Positions 25,955 to 36,438 are shown, counted from the first letter of the stretch. The stretch is 64,000 nt of DNA from Leptolyngbya sp. NIES-2104 (GCF_001485215.1 NZ_BBWW01000001.1:3534001-3598000), one strand, 5' to 3'. The notes: a model not told the origin generated them from the letters alone. Made by a program: numbers and translations.

Positions 25955-27184
25955 CTATCGAGATGCCTGGATTTTCTGAATCTGTTCGGTGAAGTAATCT
26001 ACTCTGTCTTTGAATTTCAACCGCTGGGCAATTTCTAACCCCTGACGAAACGCATTTGTCGCTTCTGTCGCCGCTTTTCGCTGGAGTTGAATTTGTCCAA
26101 TCTGGTCGTACGCTTCCATTACCCCAAACGAATCGTAAGCTTGCTGTTGCACACTGGCGAGATATTCATACACTTGCAGGGCGGCATCTAGTCGATTGTT
26201 TGATCGATATAATCTCCCCAATTTTCCCAGGGCATCACTTGCATAGGCAAGTTGACCCTGCGACTGTGCCCGTTCAAAGGCGGATTGATATGCGCTTTCT
26301 GCGGCATCGAATTGTTTTGCAGTGGTGAAATTATTTCCTTGTCGAATCTGGAGCGGTGCAATGAGTAACGCTTGCTGCGGATTTTTTTGATAAAGGTCGA
26401 TTAACTGCTGTTGGAAGGTAACGGCTTGTGCAGGTTGATTGGCTTGTTCGTGAGTGTAAGCAAGCTGGACTAAGTTCGATTCGACGTTGGCAGCATCGTT
26501 GCGGGATTTTGACAGGTTGAGCAGTTCGGTGTAAGTCGCGATCGCATTTGGATAATCAAACCAACTCAAGTGAAGTTGCCCGATCGTATTGAGTAGATTA
26601 ACTTCCGCAACGGCATCTTGACGCGCTCTCGCTTCGGTTAACATCTGCTGATAAACATTTAGCGCCAGTCCCGGAGATCTGACTTGTTGAAATGCGATTC
26701 CTAACGCTGGAAGAACCTGTGCCCGTTCGGGTAGAGCCACTTGATTTTTCAGAGGTTGCTGAAGCTGGGTTTGAATCGCTGACAGTCGATTCGTGATAAA
26801 GCGCACCTGAACCGATTGATTTTGTACCCAGGCAATGTCTCCGACTCGTCCGAGGGCTTGCACTTCTTCGAGCAATCCGAGCGCTCGTCTCAATCGAAGT
26901 TCTCGATTCCAGATAGTGAATGCACCGATCGTATCTCCGGCGCGTAATTTCGCACTCGCTTCATTATTTAACTGATCGAGTGCAGTTCGTAACGTTTGCT
27001 TCTCAGATTCAGAGAGGGGACGATTCAAACCACCGGGGAGCAGCGGATCAGGGGTTGTCAGTTCGAGCGGGTTAGAAAAGCGATCGGGTTGTGGCGGTTT
27101 TGGGGGTTCTGCGGCAGTTACGCTAAGTGGGAGCGAGCAAAATCCAATCAGTGCGATCGCGTTCCATTGAGATACCTTGGTCAT
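25955..27184 (-). CDS. Exported tetratricopeptide repeat protein
   Basis: The 409-residue protein begins with a signal peptide (MTKVSQWNAIALIGFCSLPLSVTAAE). It is then mostly helical with TPR-like 34-residue units, for example PGLALNVYQQMLTEARARQD, NAIATYTELLNLSKSRND, AESAYQSAFERAQSQGQ, DAALQVYEYLASVQQQAYD and EATNAFRQGLEIAQRLK. TPR arrays mediate protein contacts. The likely site is periplasm or lumen. It heads a minus-strand run that may include the hypothetical gene 30 bp downstream. It is divergent from purD. Confidence 0.8.
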   Translation of the reverse strand: MTKVSQWNAIALIGFCSLPLSVTAAEPPKPPQPDRFSNPLELTTPDPLLPGGLNRPLSESEKQTLRTALDQLNNEASAKLRAGDTIGAFTIWNRELRLRRALGLLEEVQALGRVGDIAWVQNQSVQVRFITNRLSAIQTQLQQPLKNQVALPERAQVLPALGIAFQQVRSPGLALNVYQQMLTEARARQDAVAEVNLLNTIGQLHLSWFDYPNAIATYTELLNLSKSRNDAANVESNLVQLAYTHEQANQPAQAVTFQQQLIDLYQKNPQQALLIAPLQIRQGNNFTTAKQFDAAESAYQSAFERAQSQGQLAYASDALGKLGRLYRSNNRLDAALQVYEYLASVQQQAYDSFGVMEAYDQIGQIQLQRKAATEATNAFRQGLEIAQRLKFKDRVDYFTEQIQKIQASR

Positions 27185-27420
27185 CGTTGCGTCCTAAGTC
27201 TTATTCTCCAGAATTCCAGGCTACCGAAAAGTTTCCGTGTCTTTGAGCAAATTCGTCTCAAATTTAACGGATTCAATATCGAGAAATGGAAATTCATCAT
27301 TTTTTGTTTATTGAAAATTTTGCAGTTGGGCTTAAGATTTGTACTGGACTCGCGGTGACAGCCATCATCGATTCTGTAATCCGGGTTAGTCTGTTAGATT
27401 CATTCACAAGCGAGGGCACT

Positions 27421-28698
27421 GTGAGAGTTTTGGTTGTTGGCAATGGAGGGCGTGAACATGCCCTAGCTTGGAAGTTCTTGCAGTCCCCGCAAGTGCAGCA
27501 AGTCGTTTGCGTTCCCGGAAACGGCGGAACGGCTTCACTGAAGAATTGTCGGAATTTGGGATTGTCGATCGATGATTTTGAAGGCATGGCGCGATATGCC
27601 TTGGTCAATAACATCGGCATGATCGTCGTCGGTCCTGAATTGCCGCTGTCGATCGGGATTACCGACTATCTCAGAAAGCACGATTTAAACGTATTTGGTC
27701 CGACTCAAGCAGGCGCACAGATTGAATCGAGTAAAGCTTGGGCAAAAGACTTAATGCGTGAGGCAGGCATTCCGACCGCACGATCGCAAGTGTTCACCGA
27801 TGCGAATTCTGCTAAAGAATACGTTCGCGCTCAAGGTGCACCGATCGTGATTAAAGCCGATGGTTTAGCGGCTGGAAAAGGGGTGACGGTTGCAGAATTC
27901 GTTGAGCAAGCGGAAGCTGCGATCGAGGCTTGCTTTTCGGGTCAATTCGGAGCCGCTGGAAGCCAAGTTGTAATTGAAGAATGCCTTACAGGTCAGGAAG
28001 TTTCAATTCTAGCTGTGACCGATGGATTAACGATTCGCCCGTTGTTGCCAGCTCAAGATCATAAGCGAATCGGAGACGGTGATACCGGAGAAAATACCGG
28101 GGGAATGGGCGCGTATGCTCCCGCCCCGATCGCGACTCCAGAACTCATGAGCCGAATTCAGCAGGAAGTTTTAGAGCCAGCGATTCGAGTATTGCGCGAT
28201 CGACAAATCGATTATCGTGGCGTTCTCTATGCTGGATTGATGATCACACCTGAAGGCGATCCGAAAGTAATCGAATTCAATTGCCGCTTTGGCGATCCAG
28301 AAACTCAAGTCGTTTTACCGCTGCTCGAAACGCCATTAGAGAAGTTACTCTACGCTTGCACTCAGCAGAAATTAGCAGATTTTCCTGAAATCGAATGGAA
28401 GTCAGGGGCGGCAACTTGTGTGGTGATCGCCGCAGGGGGGTATCCGGGCAGCTATCCGAAGGGTTTACCCGTGAGTGGAGTCGGAGCCGCAGAAGAAACG
28501 GGAGCATCTGTGTTTCATGCTGGAACCCAATTGAAGAATGATCAATTAATCACCGAGGGCGGACGAGTTTTTGGCGTAACCGCGATCGCAGATACGTTTA
28601 ATCAATCGATCGAGGCGGCTTATCGAGCCGTCGATCGGATTCAATTCGAGGGTATGTACTATCGTCGTGATATAGGACATCGCGTAAAGAGTAGGTAA
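27421..28698 (+). CDS. purD: Phosphoribosylamine-glycine ligase
   Basis: PurD is the second step of purine synthesis: ATP, glycine and phosphoribosylamine give GAR. The 425-residue ATP-grasp enzyme starts at GTG 27421 (RVLVVGNGGREHALAWK); a longer frame to 27286 has no family resemblance. Motifs include VGPELPLSIGI, GPTQAGAQIESSKAWAK, PIVIKADGLAAGKGV, the family signature FNCRFGDPETQ, and GGYPGSYPKG. Length is normal. It lies ~80 bp before nblS on the same strand. Confidence 0.96.
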   Translation: MRVLVVGNGGREHALAWKFLQSPQVQQVVCVPGNGGTASLKNCRNLGLSIDDFEGMARYALVNNIGMIVVGPELPLSIGITDYLRKHDLNVFGPTQAGAQIESSKAWAKDLMREAGIPTARSQVFTDANSAKEYVRAQGAPIVIKADGLAAGKGVTVAEFVEQAEAAIEACFSGQFGAAGSQVVIEECLTGQEVSILAVTDGLTIRPLLPAQDHKRIGDGDTGENTGGMGAYAPAPIATPELMSRIQQEVLEPAIRVLRDRQIDYRGVLYAGLMITPEGDPKVIEFNCRFGDPETQVVLPLLETPLEKLLYACTQQKLADFPEIEWKSGAATCVVIAAGGYPGSYPKGLPVSGVGAAEETGASVFHAGTQLKNDQLITEGGRVFGVTAIADTFNQSIEAAYRAVDRIQFEGMYYRRDIGHRVKSR

Positions 28699-28781
28699 AC
28701 ACAGTAAGATGAAGAAAAAAGCAACAACACCAACAAACGTTTAAGTTTTGTTCTTTGTTCTTTAACCTTATTAACTTAACT

Positions 28782-30734
28782 GTGTCATCCTACGTCGCCC
28801 AAATTCCGGATGTTCTACGCCGCTGGTGGTCTGGTTTTAGCCTCCAGACTAAACTCATGGCGGCAGCTACTTTGGTTGTCTCGATCGTGATGAGTGGCTT
28901 AACGTTTTGGGCGGTGAATACGATCCAAATGGATGCCCGGTTAAACGATACACGCTTCGGGAGCGATCTAGGTTTACTACTGGCAGCGAATGTAGCTCCA
29001 TTGGTGAATGAGTCGAATCGAACCGAACTCGCTCGATTTTCGCATCGGTTCTATGGCAGCACGTCTAGTATTCGCTACATGCTGTACGCTGATGCGGATG
29101 GCAGTATCTTTTTCGGCATTCCCTTTTCTGATGCTGAAGTGCAGAACTCGCTCACGATTCAGCGCAAGATTCAACTGCCCGAAGATTTTACCGATCGTAC
29201 TGATCGCCCAATGGTTCGCCAGCACTTAACCCCCGATGGCGAAGTCACTGATGTATTCGTGCCGCTGGTTTACGAAGGAAAATACCTCGGCGTTTTAGCG
29301 ATCGGGACAAATCCCAATCCAACGGTTGTGACTTCTTCGCATTTAACGCGGGATGTGACGATCGCGGTTTTCGTCTCGATCTGGGTGATGGTGATTCTCG
29401 GTGCCGTCTTTAACGCGCTGCAAATCACGAAACCGATTCGTGAACTGGTGATCGGGGTGCGGAACATTGCGAAGGGGAATTTTAAACAGCGAGTCGATCT
29501 ACCCGTTGGCGCAGGTGTGGAACTGAGTGAACTGATTGCCAGCTTCAACGACATGGCGGAACGATTAGAGCGCTACGAAGAGCAAAATATTGAAGAACTG
29601 ACCGCAGAAAAGGCGAAGTTAGAAACGTTGATTTCGACGATCGCAGATGGCGCGGTGCTGCTCGATGCCAATATGCAAATCGTGTTAGCGAATCCCACCG
29701 CTCGAAGAATTTTTGGTTGGGATACGAAAGCGATCGAAGGCGAAAATGCGCTTTATGCGTTCCCGGTGGCGGTTCAAGTTGAACTGACTCGACCGCTTTA
29801 TCAAATGGCGCGGGGCGAACTGCGAGAAGAAGCAGAATTCCGAATTACTGCGATCGAGCCGAATAATCGAACGATCAGAGTCTTGCTTAATGCCGTGGTT
29901 GATCCCGTTCGCGACAACGTGAAAGGAATTGCTGTCACCGTTCAGGACATCACCCGCGAAGTTGAACTCAATGAAGCGAAGAGCCAATTTATCAGCAACG
30001 TTTCACACGAACTTAGAACGCCGCTATTTAACATCAAATCGTTTATTGAAACGCTGTACGAATACGGTGAAGAACTGACAGAAACGCAGAAACACGAATT
30101 TTTAGAAACCGCGAATCGAGAAACCGATCGCTTAACGCGCTTGGTCAATGATGTGCTCGATCTGTCTCGATTAGAATCCTGCAAAATCTATCAGTTTGAA
30201 GCGATCGAGCTAAATCAACCGATCGAACAAATTCTAAGAACTTACCAACTCAATGCCAAAGACAAAGGCATCGAACTGCTTCAAGAAGTCGAGCCAAACC
30301 TGCCCCCAGTTTTTGGACATTACGATCTATTGCTCCAAGTCTTTGCCAATCTCGTTGGAAATGCGCTGAAATTCACTGAAGCGGGCGGAAAAGTTGCGAT
30401 TCGAGCCTATTCGCTGCCGTCCGATGATGTCCAATCCCAGCGATTTGTACGAGTTGAAGTGTGTGACACCGGGATTGGAATCGATAGCGTCGATCAAGAA
30501 GCCATTTTCGATCGCTTCTTCCGCGTCGAAAATCGGGTGCATACGCTGGAAGGAACAGGCTTAGGATTATCGATCGTTAAAAATATCATTGAGCGTCATC
30601 GCAGCCGAGTTCGTCTCGTGAGTGAAGTAGGCTGTGGTACGACGTTCTGGTTTGACCTCGTGGTCTTCCAGGAAAATGCAGTCGAAACGATCGTTGAACC
30701 GTCTGTACTCGTTGAAGCGGTAAATGCACCCTGA
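28782..30734 (+). CDS. nblS: NblS/Hik33/DspA-type membrane histidine kinase
   Basis: The 650-residue kinase (GTG start 28782, giving SSYVAQIPDVLRRWWSGFSL) matches NblS/Hik33, the conserved cyanobacterial kinase for high light, nutrient, cold and osmotic stress. Order: TM1 (about 24-45), periplasmic sensor (DARLNDTRFGSDLGLLLAANVAP split region), TM2 (about 193-211), HAMP (ALQITKPIRELVIGV), PAS (about 280-395), HisKA with H409 in FISNVSHELRTPL, HATPase (NLVGNALKF, CDTGIGID, EGTGLGLSIVKNI). Its usual partner is RpaB, which is not in this window. A TTG nine codons upstream is possible but less likely. Confidence 0.93.
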   Translation: MSSYVAQIPDVLRRWWSGFSLQTKLMAAATLVVSIVMSGLTFWAVNTIQMDARLNDTRFGSDLGLLLAANVAPLVNESNRTELARFSHRFYGSTSSIRYMLYADADGSIFFGIPFSDAEVQNSLTIQRKIQLPEDFTDRTDRPMVRQHLTPDGEVTDVFVPLVYEGKYLGVLAIGTNPNPTVVTSSHLTRDVTIAVFVSIWVMVILGAVFNALQITKPIRELVIGVRNIAKGNFKQRVDLPVGAGVELSELIASFNDMAERLERYEEQNIEELTAEKAKLETLISTIADGAVLLDANMQIVLANPTARRIFGWDTKAIEGENALYAFPVAVQVELTRPLYQMARGELREEAEFRITAIEPNNRTIRVLLNAVVDPVRDNVKGIAVTVQDITREVELNEAKSQFISNVSHELRTPLFNIKSFIETLYEYGEELTETQKHEFLETANRETDRLTRLVNDVLDLSRLESCKIYQFEAIELNQPIEQILRTYQLNAKDKGIELLQEVEPNLPPVFGHYDLLLQVFANLVGNALKFTEAGGKVAIRAYSLPSDDVQSQRFVRVEVCDTGIGIDSVDQEAIFDRFFRVENRVHTLEGTGLGLSIVKNIIERHRSRVRLVSEVGCGTTFWFDLVVFQENAVETIVEPSVLVEAVNAP

Positions 30735-30736
30735 GT

Positions 30737-32440
30737 TTAGAGTTTCACGAAGCTGTAGATCGTTTGCGTCGAAAGTGACCCACAGATTTTAGAAGGTAGA
30801 TGATGTAACGGGAATGTCTGGCGTTCAAGCTGAATTTGCAGCCCGGTCAGCGGATCAGTTCCGGGTGAAACAAGAAACTCTAATTTCTCCAGCGACAAAC
30901 CGAGCGCGATATCGTCCAGGATTTTCCCGATCGAGGTCGTAAACGGATGCTCTGATGATTTGTACCACTCTACGTCGCTGACGATTTCTTGCTCGAATCC
31001 CAAATTGATGATCAATGAAGCTTGATCGAACAGCGCTAACGCCATCGGTCGAGTTTCTTCTTGCAGCATGAAATCGTGAGATTTTGCGACGTGGCGCAGT
31101 TTTTCGAGCAGGGCGTATCGCTCAGTCACCGAGTTCAGATCATCGCGGAGGTGTAGCGCGATCGTGGTCAGATACGTACGAAGAAACAAGTGCCCTAGTT
31201 TCTCTGCTTTGGTCGTGAGGTAGTTCGAGTTGTAAGTCGTGGCTTCGGTCAAGAGAGGAACGCGATCGACCATTTCCAATCCGTAGCCTTTCAACCCGGC
31301 AATCTTTCGCGGATTATTCGTCACTAATCGAATCTGCTTCACACCCAGATCATTCAAAATCTGAGCGCCTACCCCATAATCGCGTAAGTCTGCTGGAAAC
31401 CCTAATCGCTCATTCGCTTCGACCGTATCGAGTCCCAGATCTTGCAGCGAATACGCCTTGAGCTTATTCACTAGCCCAATTCCGCGACCTTCTTGGCGCA
31501 GATAGACCACGACTCCAGAGCCGTTATGCTCGATCATCTTCAGAGCGGCTTCAAGCTGAACACGACAATCACAGCGGAGTGAACCGAGCGAATCTCCGGT
31601 CAAACACTCAGAGTGAACGCGCACCATCACCGCCTGATCTGGAAACTCTGCCGGATCGCCTTTGACGATCGCGACATGCTCCGTATTATCCAGGAGGTTC
31701 CGATAGCCGTAAATCTTGAAGTGCCCAAATTGAGACGGCAAATCAGCCACCGTTTCCCGATGCACGAACCGTTCGTGTCGCAGTCGGTAGCTAATCAGAT
31801 CGGCAATGCTAATGATCTTCAGGTCGTGCTCTTTGGCGTATTCGATCAACTCTGGCAATCGCGCCATCGAACCGTCAGAATTCTGAATCTCGCAGATCAC
31901 ACCTGCTGGATACAATCCTGCCAACTGCGCCAAATCGACCGCAGCTTCGGTATGTCCAGCGCGTTTCAGTACGCCACCGTCTCGCGCCCGGAGTGGGAAA
32001 ATGTGACCCGGACGACGCAGATCGGTCGGACGAGTGGCTGGATCGAGTACGACTTGGATCGTTTTTGCGCGATCGTCTGCCGAGATCCCCGTGGTTACAC
32101 CGATCCGAGGTGAGGCATCGATACTAACAGTAAACGCAGTCTGATTGGTATCGGTATTGTCCCGAACCATCAGCGGAATATCTAACTCATCTAAGCGTTC
32201 TCCGGTCATCGCGAGACAGATCAGACCTCTCGCGTAAACTGCCATGAAGTTGATCATGTCAGCGGTGGCATGCTGCGCGGCGCAGATGACATCCCCTTCG
32301 TTCTCCCGGTTTTCATCATCGACGACCACGATCGCTTTTCCTGTTTTCAGGTCAGCAAGCGCATCCTCGATCGAGTCAAAGGTGAACGGTTGGGTGTATG
32401 TGGGTTGAGACGATTTAACAGAGAAGTTCAAGGCGACCAC
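30737..32440 (-). CDS. ribBA: Bifunctional DHBP synthase / GTP cyclohydrolase II with C-terminal extension
   Basis: The enzyme opens riboflavin synthesis. The RibB half (about 20-220) has [25 protein letters not shown] and [17 protein letters not shown] plus [12 protein letters not shown]. The RibA half (about 225-400) has zinc ligands in [28 protein letters not shown] and [17 protein letters not shown]. About 160 further residues (from [17 protein letters not shown] to SFVKL) go beyond the ~400 residues of typical RibBA; such tails occur in cyanobacteria but have no assigned role. The start is GTG 32440; no ATG is available. Tandem repeats lie directly upstream. The stop codon is two bases from that of nblS (convergent). 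Confidence 0.95.
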   Translation of the reverse strand: MVALNFSVKSSQPTYTQPFTFDSIEDALADLKTGKAIVVVDDENRENEGDVICAAQHATADMINFMAVYARGLICLAMTGERLDELDIPLMVRDNTDTNQTAFTVSIDASPRIGVTTGISADDRAKTIQVVLDPATRPTDLRRPGHIFPLRARDGGVLKRAGHTEAAVDLAQLAGLYPAGVICEIQNSDGSMARLPELIEYAKEHDLKIISIADLISYRLRHERFVHRETVADLPSQFGHFKIYGYRNLLDNTEHVAIVKGDPAEFPDQAVMVRVHSECLTGDSLGSLRCDCRVQLEAALKMIEHNGSGVVVYLRQEGRGIGLVNKLKAYSLQDLGLDTVEANERLGFPADLRDYGVGAQILNDLGVKQIRLVTNNPRKIAGLKGYGLEMVDRVPLLTEATTYNSNYLTTKAEKLGHLFLRTYLTTIALHLRDDLNSVTERYALLEKLRHVAKSHDFMLQEETRPMALALFDQASLIINLGFEQEIVSDVEWYKSSEHPFTTSIGKILDDIALGLSLEKLEFLVSPGTDPLTGLQIQLERQTFPLHHLPSKICGSLSTQTIYSFVKL

Positions 32441-32788
32441 ACCGTAAAGTTTCTTGAAGCGGACTTATCTATGATTGTAATTCTTTTGACTGCGGAACTT
32501 ATCTTCGATTGTAATTCTTTTTACGCGGAATGCTAGGCAGGGCACAAGCATCGCGGGATACCGTTCAACAGGTTCGCATCGGAAGTAATGAAGAAAGTAT
32601 TAAGTTTTGTTAAGTGTAGAGTGAGTCATCACATTTTGCCTAGGACGAAACTGGTATCGAGGCAAGCAGTTCTGTTCAGCCAGAACGCTTAGATTGAGAG
32701 GGACGAATTCTCTCAGGATCTGCTTTGAGAATTGCGCGATCGGCATTACAATGCAGCAAACATTTAGGTGATTCACGGAAGGTCGGGT
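32441..32788. other. Divergent promoter region between ribBA and argC
   Basis: No gene is seen. The ribBA-proximal part holds two tandem ~30-bp repeats (separate entry). Before argC stands GGAAGG, an adequate ribosome binding site. I did not find an FMN riboswitch-like structure. Confidence 0.5.
32459..32521 (-). promoter_or_regulatory. Tandem ~30-bp direct repeats in the ribBA promoter
   Basis: Copies at 32459-32487 and 32492-32521 are near identical. Read toward ribBA each contains AAAAGAATTACAATC, then AGATAAGT and CCGC, with three small differences. TACAAT resembles a -10 box and occurs in both. They lie 19-81 bp before the GTG, so they may be twin promoters or binding sites for a regulator. 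Confidence 0.5.
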
Positions 32789-33847
32789 ATGGGTGATTCA
32801 GAACGGGTCTCCGTTGGAATAGTCGGGGCATCAGGCTATGGGGGCGTTCAATTGGTTCGCCTGTTGCTCGATCATCCGCGCCTGGAGTTGGCGTATTTGG
32901 GAGGCGAGAGCACCGCTGGTCAAGAGTTTGCTACTCAGTATCCGCACCTATTTCACGCGGTGCAACAGCAAATCGAACCAATTGATCTCGATAAAATTGC
33001 TGAACGTTGTCAGGTGGTGTTTCTGTCGCTACCGAATGGGTTAGCGATGAAAATGGCTCCAGTCCTGATCGAGAAGGGCTGTAAGGTGCTGGATCTGTCG
33101 GCGGATTATCGCTTCTCCGATTTGAACGTGTATAAACAGTGGTACGGCGGAGAGCGATCGGATAGCGCGATCGCAGAAACGGCAGTGTATGGTTTGCCGG
33201 AGCTGTATCGCGATCGAATCGCGCAAGCGCAATTAGTGGGTTGTCCGGGATGCTACCCGACGGCAAGTTTATTAGCATTGTCTCCATTGTTAAAACAAGG
33301 GCTGATAGTTCCAGAAACCGCGATTATCGATGCGAAATCCGGAACATCTGGAGGCGGTCGTGTACCAAAAACAAACTTTCTTTTAGCGGAGGCTGATAAT
33401 TCTCTGGGGGCGTATGGGGTAGCACGCCACCGCCACACGCCAGAAATAGAGCAGGTTTGCAGCGATTTAGCAGGGCATGAAGTGTTGATTCAATTCACGC
33501 CCCATTTGATACCGATGGTTCGCGGAATTTTAGCGACAGTTTACGCAACTTTACGTGATCCGGGATTGGTCAGAGATGATCTGTTGACCATTTACGGAGC
33601 GTTTTATCGATCGTCTCCCTGGGTGAAGTTGCTGCCCAGTGGAACGTATCCGCAAACGAAATGGGCTTGCGGTACGAACCTCTGTTATGTCGGAATTGAA
33701 GTCGATGCGCGAACCGGGCGCGTGATCGTCATGTCTGCGATCGACAATCTCTTAAAAGGTCAAGCCGGACAAGCGATTCAATGCCTCAATATCATGATGG
33801 GCTGGGATGAAACCCTTGGATTGCCGAAGTTTAGCTTCTATCCCTAA
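32789..33847 (+). CDS. argC: N-acetyl-gamma-glutamyl-phosphate reductase
   Basis: ArgC reduces N-acetylglutamyl phosphate to the semialdehyde in arginine synthesis. From ATG 32789 the protein is 352 residues: NADP-binding [25 protein letters not shown], the active-site Cys in [15 protein letters not shown], and SGTSGGGR and [14 protein letters not shown] for substrate binding. GGAAGG precedes the start. The 3' end overlaps the convergent cobM by 17 bp. Confidence 0.95.
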   Translation: MGDSERVSVGIVGASGYGGVQLVRLLLDHPRLELAYLGGESTAGQEFATQYPHLFHAVQQQIEPIDLDKIAERCQVVFLSLPNGLAMKMAPVLIEKGCKVLDLSADYRFSDLNVYKQWYGGERSDSAIAETAVYGLPELYRDRIAQAQLVGCPGCYPTASLLALSPLLKQGLIVPETAIIDAKSGTSGGGRVPKTNFLLAEADNSLGAYGVARHRHTPEIEQVCSDLAGHEVLIQFTPHLIPMVRGILATVYATLRDPGLVRDDLLTIYGAFYRSSPWVKLLPSGTYPQTKWACGTNLCYVGIEVDARTGRVIVMSAIDNLLKGQAGQAIQCLNIMMGWDETLGLPKFSFYP

Positions 33848-34646
33848 AGAGTCGATCGTGGTTTGGATGATAAAGCTGCGATCGTGCTCCAGTGACTCGA
33901 TCGATGCCTGCAAATTCATACGGCACTGTCGCAGCACTTAACACCGGACTAATCACATACATCGTTGTGCGAACTAGGTTCTCTTGCTGCGTCACGTCCG
34001 CCATTTGGCTGAGTGGGACGAGTCGAATTTTTTCATCCGACCAACCGAGACGGAAACAGATTGCGACGGGTGTTTCTGCGGCATAGTGCAGAAGTAATTT
34101 TTTCTGAGCAGATTCGATATGTTTAGCACTTAAATAAAGGCAAAGCGTCGATCGATGTGCCGCTAACGAAGATAATTCTTCAGATTCGGGTACTTGGGTT
34201 CGTCCACTAATCCGGGTGAGAATAATCGACTGTACTAAGCCAGGAACAGTAAATTCGACTCGCAATCGAGCAGAAGCTAACTGAAAGACACTAATTCCCG
34301 GAATCACCTCAAACGGGATATCAGCTTCTAACAATGCCTGCATTTGTTCTTGGATGGCACTGTAGAGACACGGATCGCCAGAGTGAAGACGAACGACGGA
34401 TTTTTGCGATCGAACTCGCTCAATCAAAATCGGCAGAATTTCCTCTAGTGTTTTATCTGCGGTCGGAATGACCTCGGCATCTGAGCGAATGCCTTCTAGA
34501 ATTTCTAGTGGGACAAGAGAATCCGCAAATACGATCGTGTCTGCCTGTGATAAAAGTTTCTGTGCTTTGACGGTCAGTAAATCTGGATCTCCAGGACCTG
34601 CGCCGACAATGTAGACGGCTGGCGGTAGCGAAAAATGAACGGTCAT
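33831..34646 (-). CDS. cobM: Precorrin-4/cobalt-precorrin-4 C11-methyltransferase
   Basis: CobM (CbiF) methylates C11 in corrin-ring synthesis using SAM. The 271-residue protein shows the tetrapyrrole-methylase signatures [55 protein letters not shown] and the CobM-type segment [12 protein letters not shown]. The [11 protein letters not shown] box and the histidine-containing SGDP loop are intact. No other corrin gene adjoins; cobO is 23 kb away. Confidence 0.93.
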   Translation of the reverse strand: MTVHFSLPPAVYIVGAGPGDPDLLTVKAQKLLSQADTIVFADSLVPLEILEGIRSDAEVIPTADKTLEEILPILIERVRSQKSVVRLHSGDPCLYSAIQEQMQALLEADIPFEVIPGISVFQLASARLRVEFTVPGLVQSIILTRISGRTQVPESEELSSLAAHRSTLCLYLSAKHIESAQKKLLLHYAAETPVAICFRLGWSDEKIRLVPLSQMADVTQQENLVRTTMYVISPVLSAATVPYEFAGIDRVTGARSQLYHPNHDRLFRDRS

Positions 34647-34742
34647 ATTGATACAAATTTGGTCGATGAATGAGACAGATTCTGCGTTTACCCGATGACG
34701 TAGAGACGCGATTAAGAAAGTTGCTGAAATAATTGGGTGATC

Positions 34743-34794
34743 GTGGGGTGGGCATCCTGCCCGCCACCAAAAGCAGGCAAGATGCCTGCCCCAC
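34743..34794. repeat. Imperfect 22-bp inverted repeat, GTGGGG-type
   Basis: Arms begin GTGGGGTGGGCATCCTGCC and end GATGCCTGCCCCAC, with four mismatches that mostly allow GU pairs and a loop rich in A. It fills most of the gap between cobM and the reductase. Similar GC-rich palindromes are dispersed in cyanobacterial genomes. It is unrelated to the AGTC-type elements here. Confidence 0.7.
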
Positions 34795-34851
34795 AGTTAT
34801 TGCCCGATTTATTTTCAACTTCCATAATCGCTCTACCAACCGTTACCGCGA

Positions 34852-36069
34852 TCACCCGTTAAACGCCGGAAAAAAATTCCCCCCAACCGATCGCTTTAAT
34901 CGCCGCATCGCCCGACCTGCCATATCCGTAAACAACAAATCGCCACACAATAGCTGTGTTGCATACCGCGTACTCTTTTCATATTTCACGCCGTACTTAT
35001 AACAAACGCCCGTCCATTGATAAAAAATCCGCGCCAGATTCAACGCCGCATCGAAATTCGCCGCAAATTCCGCATGAATGCGATCGCTATATTCCTCCGC
35101 CGCATCATCGATAATCGATCGAGCCGCAATCCCGCCACTTTTAACTGCGTGTAGAATTCCATCGCCAAAAATCGGATTGATCAATCCTGCCGCATCTCCG
35201 ACTAAGAGAATTCTTTCTTCGTGCAACGGTTCTTTTCCGCCCCAAGTCGGTAACGGATGCGCGTGAAATTTCAACGCATCCGGATCATATTTCACCCCGA
35301 TCGCATCCATGTAATCGAGAATCGTTTTCTGCAATCCTGCGCGTAATGTTCGATCGCTTCTTGCATCCTGATTGTCCGGTCGAAACACACCCGCCCCAAT
35401 ATTCAAATGATCCGCTTTCGGAAAAATCCAGGCATATCCACGCTTCACTGCCCCATATTCCAAGTGAGCAATCTCTGGACGTAAATCTGGATGTCCATCG
35501 CCCCAATGATGCGGGTGTTCAATTTCCATCGCTAATGCGATCGCTCTTTTTTTCCTCAACTGCGTCGCTTTCACCGTCACCCCATTCGCGCCATCCGCCC
35601 CGATCACATATCGCGCCTTTGCGGTGAACTCGCTGCCCGTCTTAATTCCTTGCGCTCGGACGATTACCCCATCCGTTTCAGGCTCGATCGCTCTTACAGC
35701 AATTCCATCTCTTAAATCGGTGCCAAACTTCGCGGCTCTCTCTGCTAGTGCATGATCGAAAATCGGACGCTGCACCATCCAGAGTGAAAGGCGTTCATCC
35801 GTCGATCGAGGATTCATCGAAACCAGATACGGATCTTCAAACTTCCAGGTGTGCCGCATCATCGTCACATCCGATTCGACAAACGCTTCTGGAGCCAGAT
35901 CGCGCAATTGATTCTGCATCACCATCGGCATCCCGCCGCCGCAAGTCTTATGACGAGGAAGAAACTGTTTTTCCAGCAGCGCCACTTTCAGACCTGCTTG
36001 CGCCAATTCAGCAGCGGCAACGGTTCCCGACGGACCCGCACCGCACACAATCACATCGTAGGTTTGCAT
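34852..36069 (-). CDS. Geranylgeranyl reductase-family FAD oxidoreductase
   Basis: The 405-residue flavoprotein starts with the FAD dinucleotide fold YDVIVCGAGPSGTVAAAELAQAG and LLEK. The family marker PRHKTCGGGMP is present, then VIGADGANG, and the second FAD motif LLVGDAAGLINPIFGDGI. The family includes ChlP, which saturates the geranylgeranyl tail of chlorophyll and tocopherol precursors, as well as archaeal lipid and other isoprenoid reductases. Whether this is ChlP or a paralogue cannot be settled here. It is cytoplasmic or membrane-peripheral. cobM lies 205 bp downstream across a repeat. Confidence 0.85.
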   Translation of the reverse strand: MQTYDVIVCGAGPSGTVAAAELAQAGLKVALLEKQFLPRHKTCGGGMPMVMQNQLRDLAPEAFVESDVTMMRHTWKFEDPYLVSMNPRSTDERLSLWMVQRPIFDHALAERAAKFGTDLRDGIAVRAIEPETDGVIVRAQGIKTGSEFTAKARYVIGADGANGVTVKATQLRKKRAIALAMEIEHPHHWGDGHPDLRPEIAHLEYGAVKRGYAWIFPKADHLNIGAGVFRPDNQDARSDRTLRAGLQKTILDYMDAIGVKYDPDALKFHAHPLPTWGGKEPLHEERILLVGDAAGLINPIFGDGILHAVKSGGIAARSIIDDAAEEYSDRIHAEFAANFDAALNLARIFYQWTGVCYKYGVKYEKSTRYATQLLCGDLLFTDMAGRAMRRLKRSVGGNFFPAFNG

Positions 36070-36114
36070 AGCGCGATCGATAAAATCTCGCTCTCTAGCC
36101 TAATCGAAAACGGC

Positions 36115-36438
36115 TCACTGCAAAAGTTGACTCAGCACCGATTCCAATCCTTGCACTTCAATCAAAAATTGCTGCTTCTCATGTTCGTCAATTGCATTCC
36201 AATGATTTCGCAGATTAATTCCTAACAAATAACGCTGTTTCGAGCAGCAAATAATCACCGAAATCCCGCGCTCAATCAGCTTTGAACCGAGGTCATAAGC
36301 CTGATCACGACGTTGCGAACTAAAACAATGAAACTGATAAAACAATTCGCCTTGATAGCTAATTCCGTCACAAACTCGATCGTGAAACCAAAACTTGAAC
36401 AGGCGACAGTCCGATTCATTTGCAAGTAGCAGATTCAT
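36115..36438 (-). CDS. Hypothetical 107-residue protein
   Basis: I do not recognise this protein. It has an ATG start, a Phe/Trp/Cys-rich N-terminal half (CRLFKFWFHDRVCDGISYQG) predicted to be beta-rich, a central LIERGISVIICCSKQRYLL strand-helix stretch, and a helical C-terminus. There is no signal peptide or membrane helix. It lies 45 bp upstream of the reductase on the same strand and might be in its operon. Confidence 0.6.
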   Translation of the reverse strand: MNLLLANESDCRLFKFWFHDRVCDGISYQGELFYQFHCFSSQRRDQAYDLGSKLIERGISVIICCSKQRYLLGINLRNHWNAIDEHEKQQFLIEVQGLESVLSQLLQ

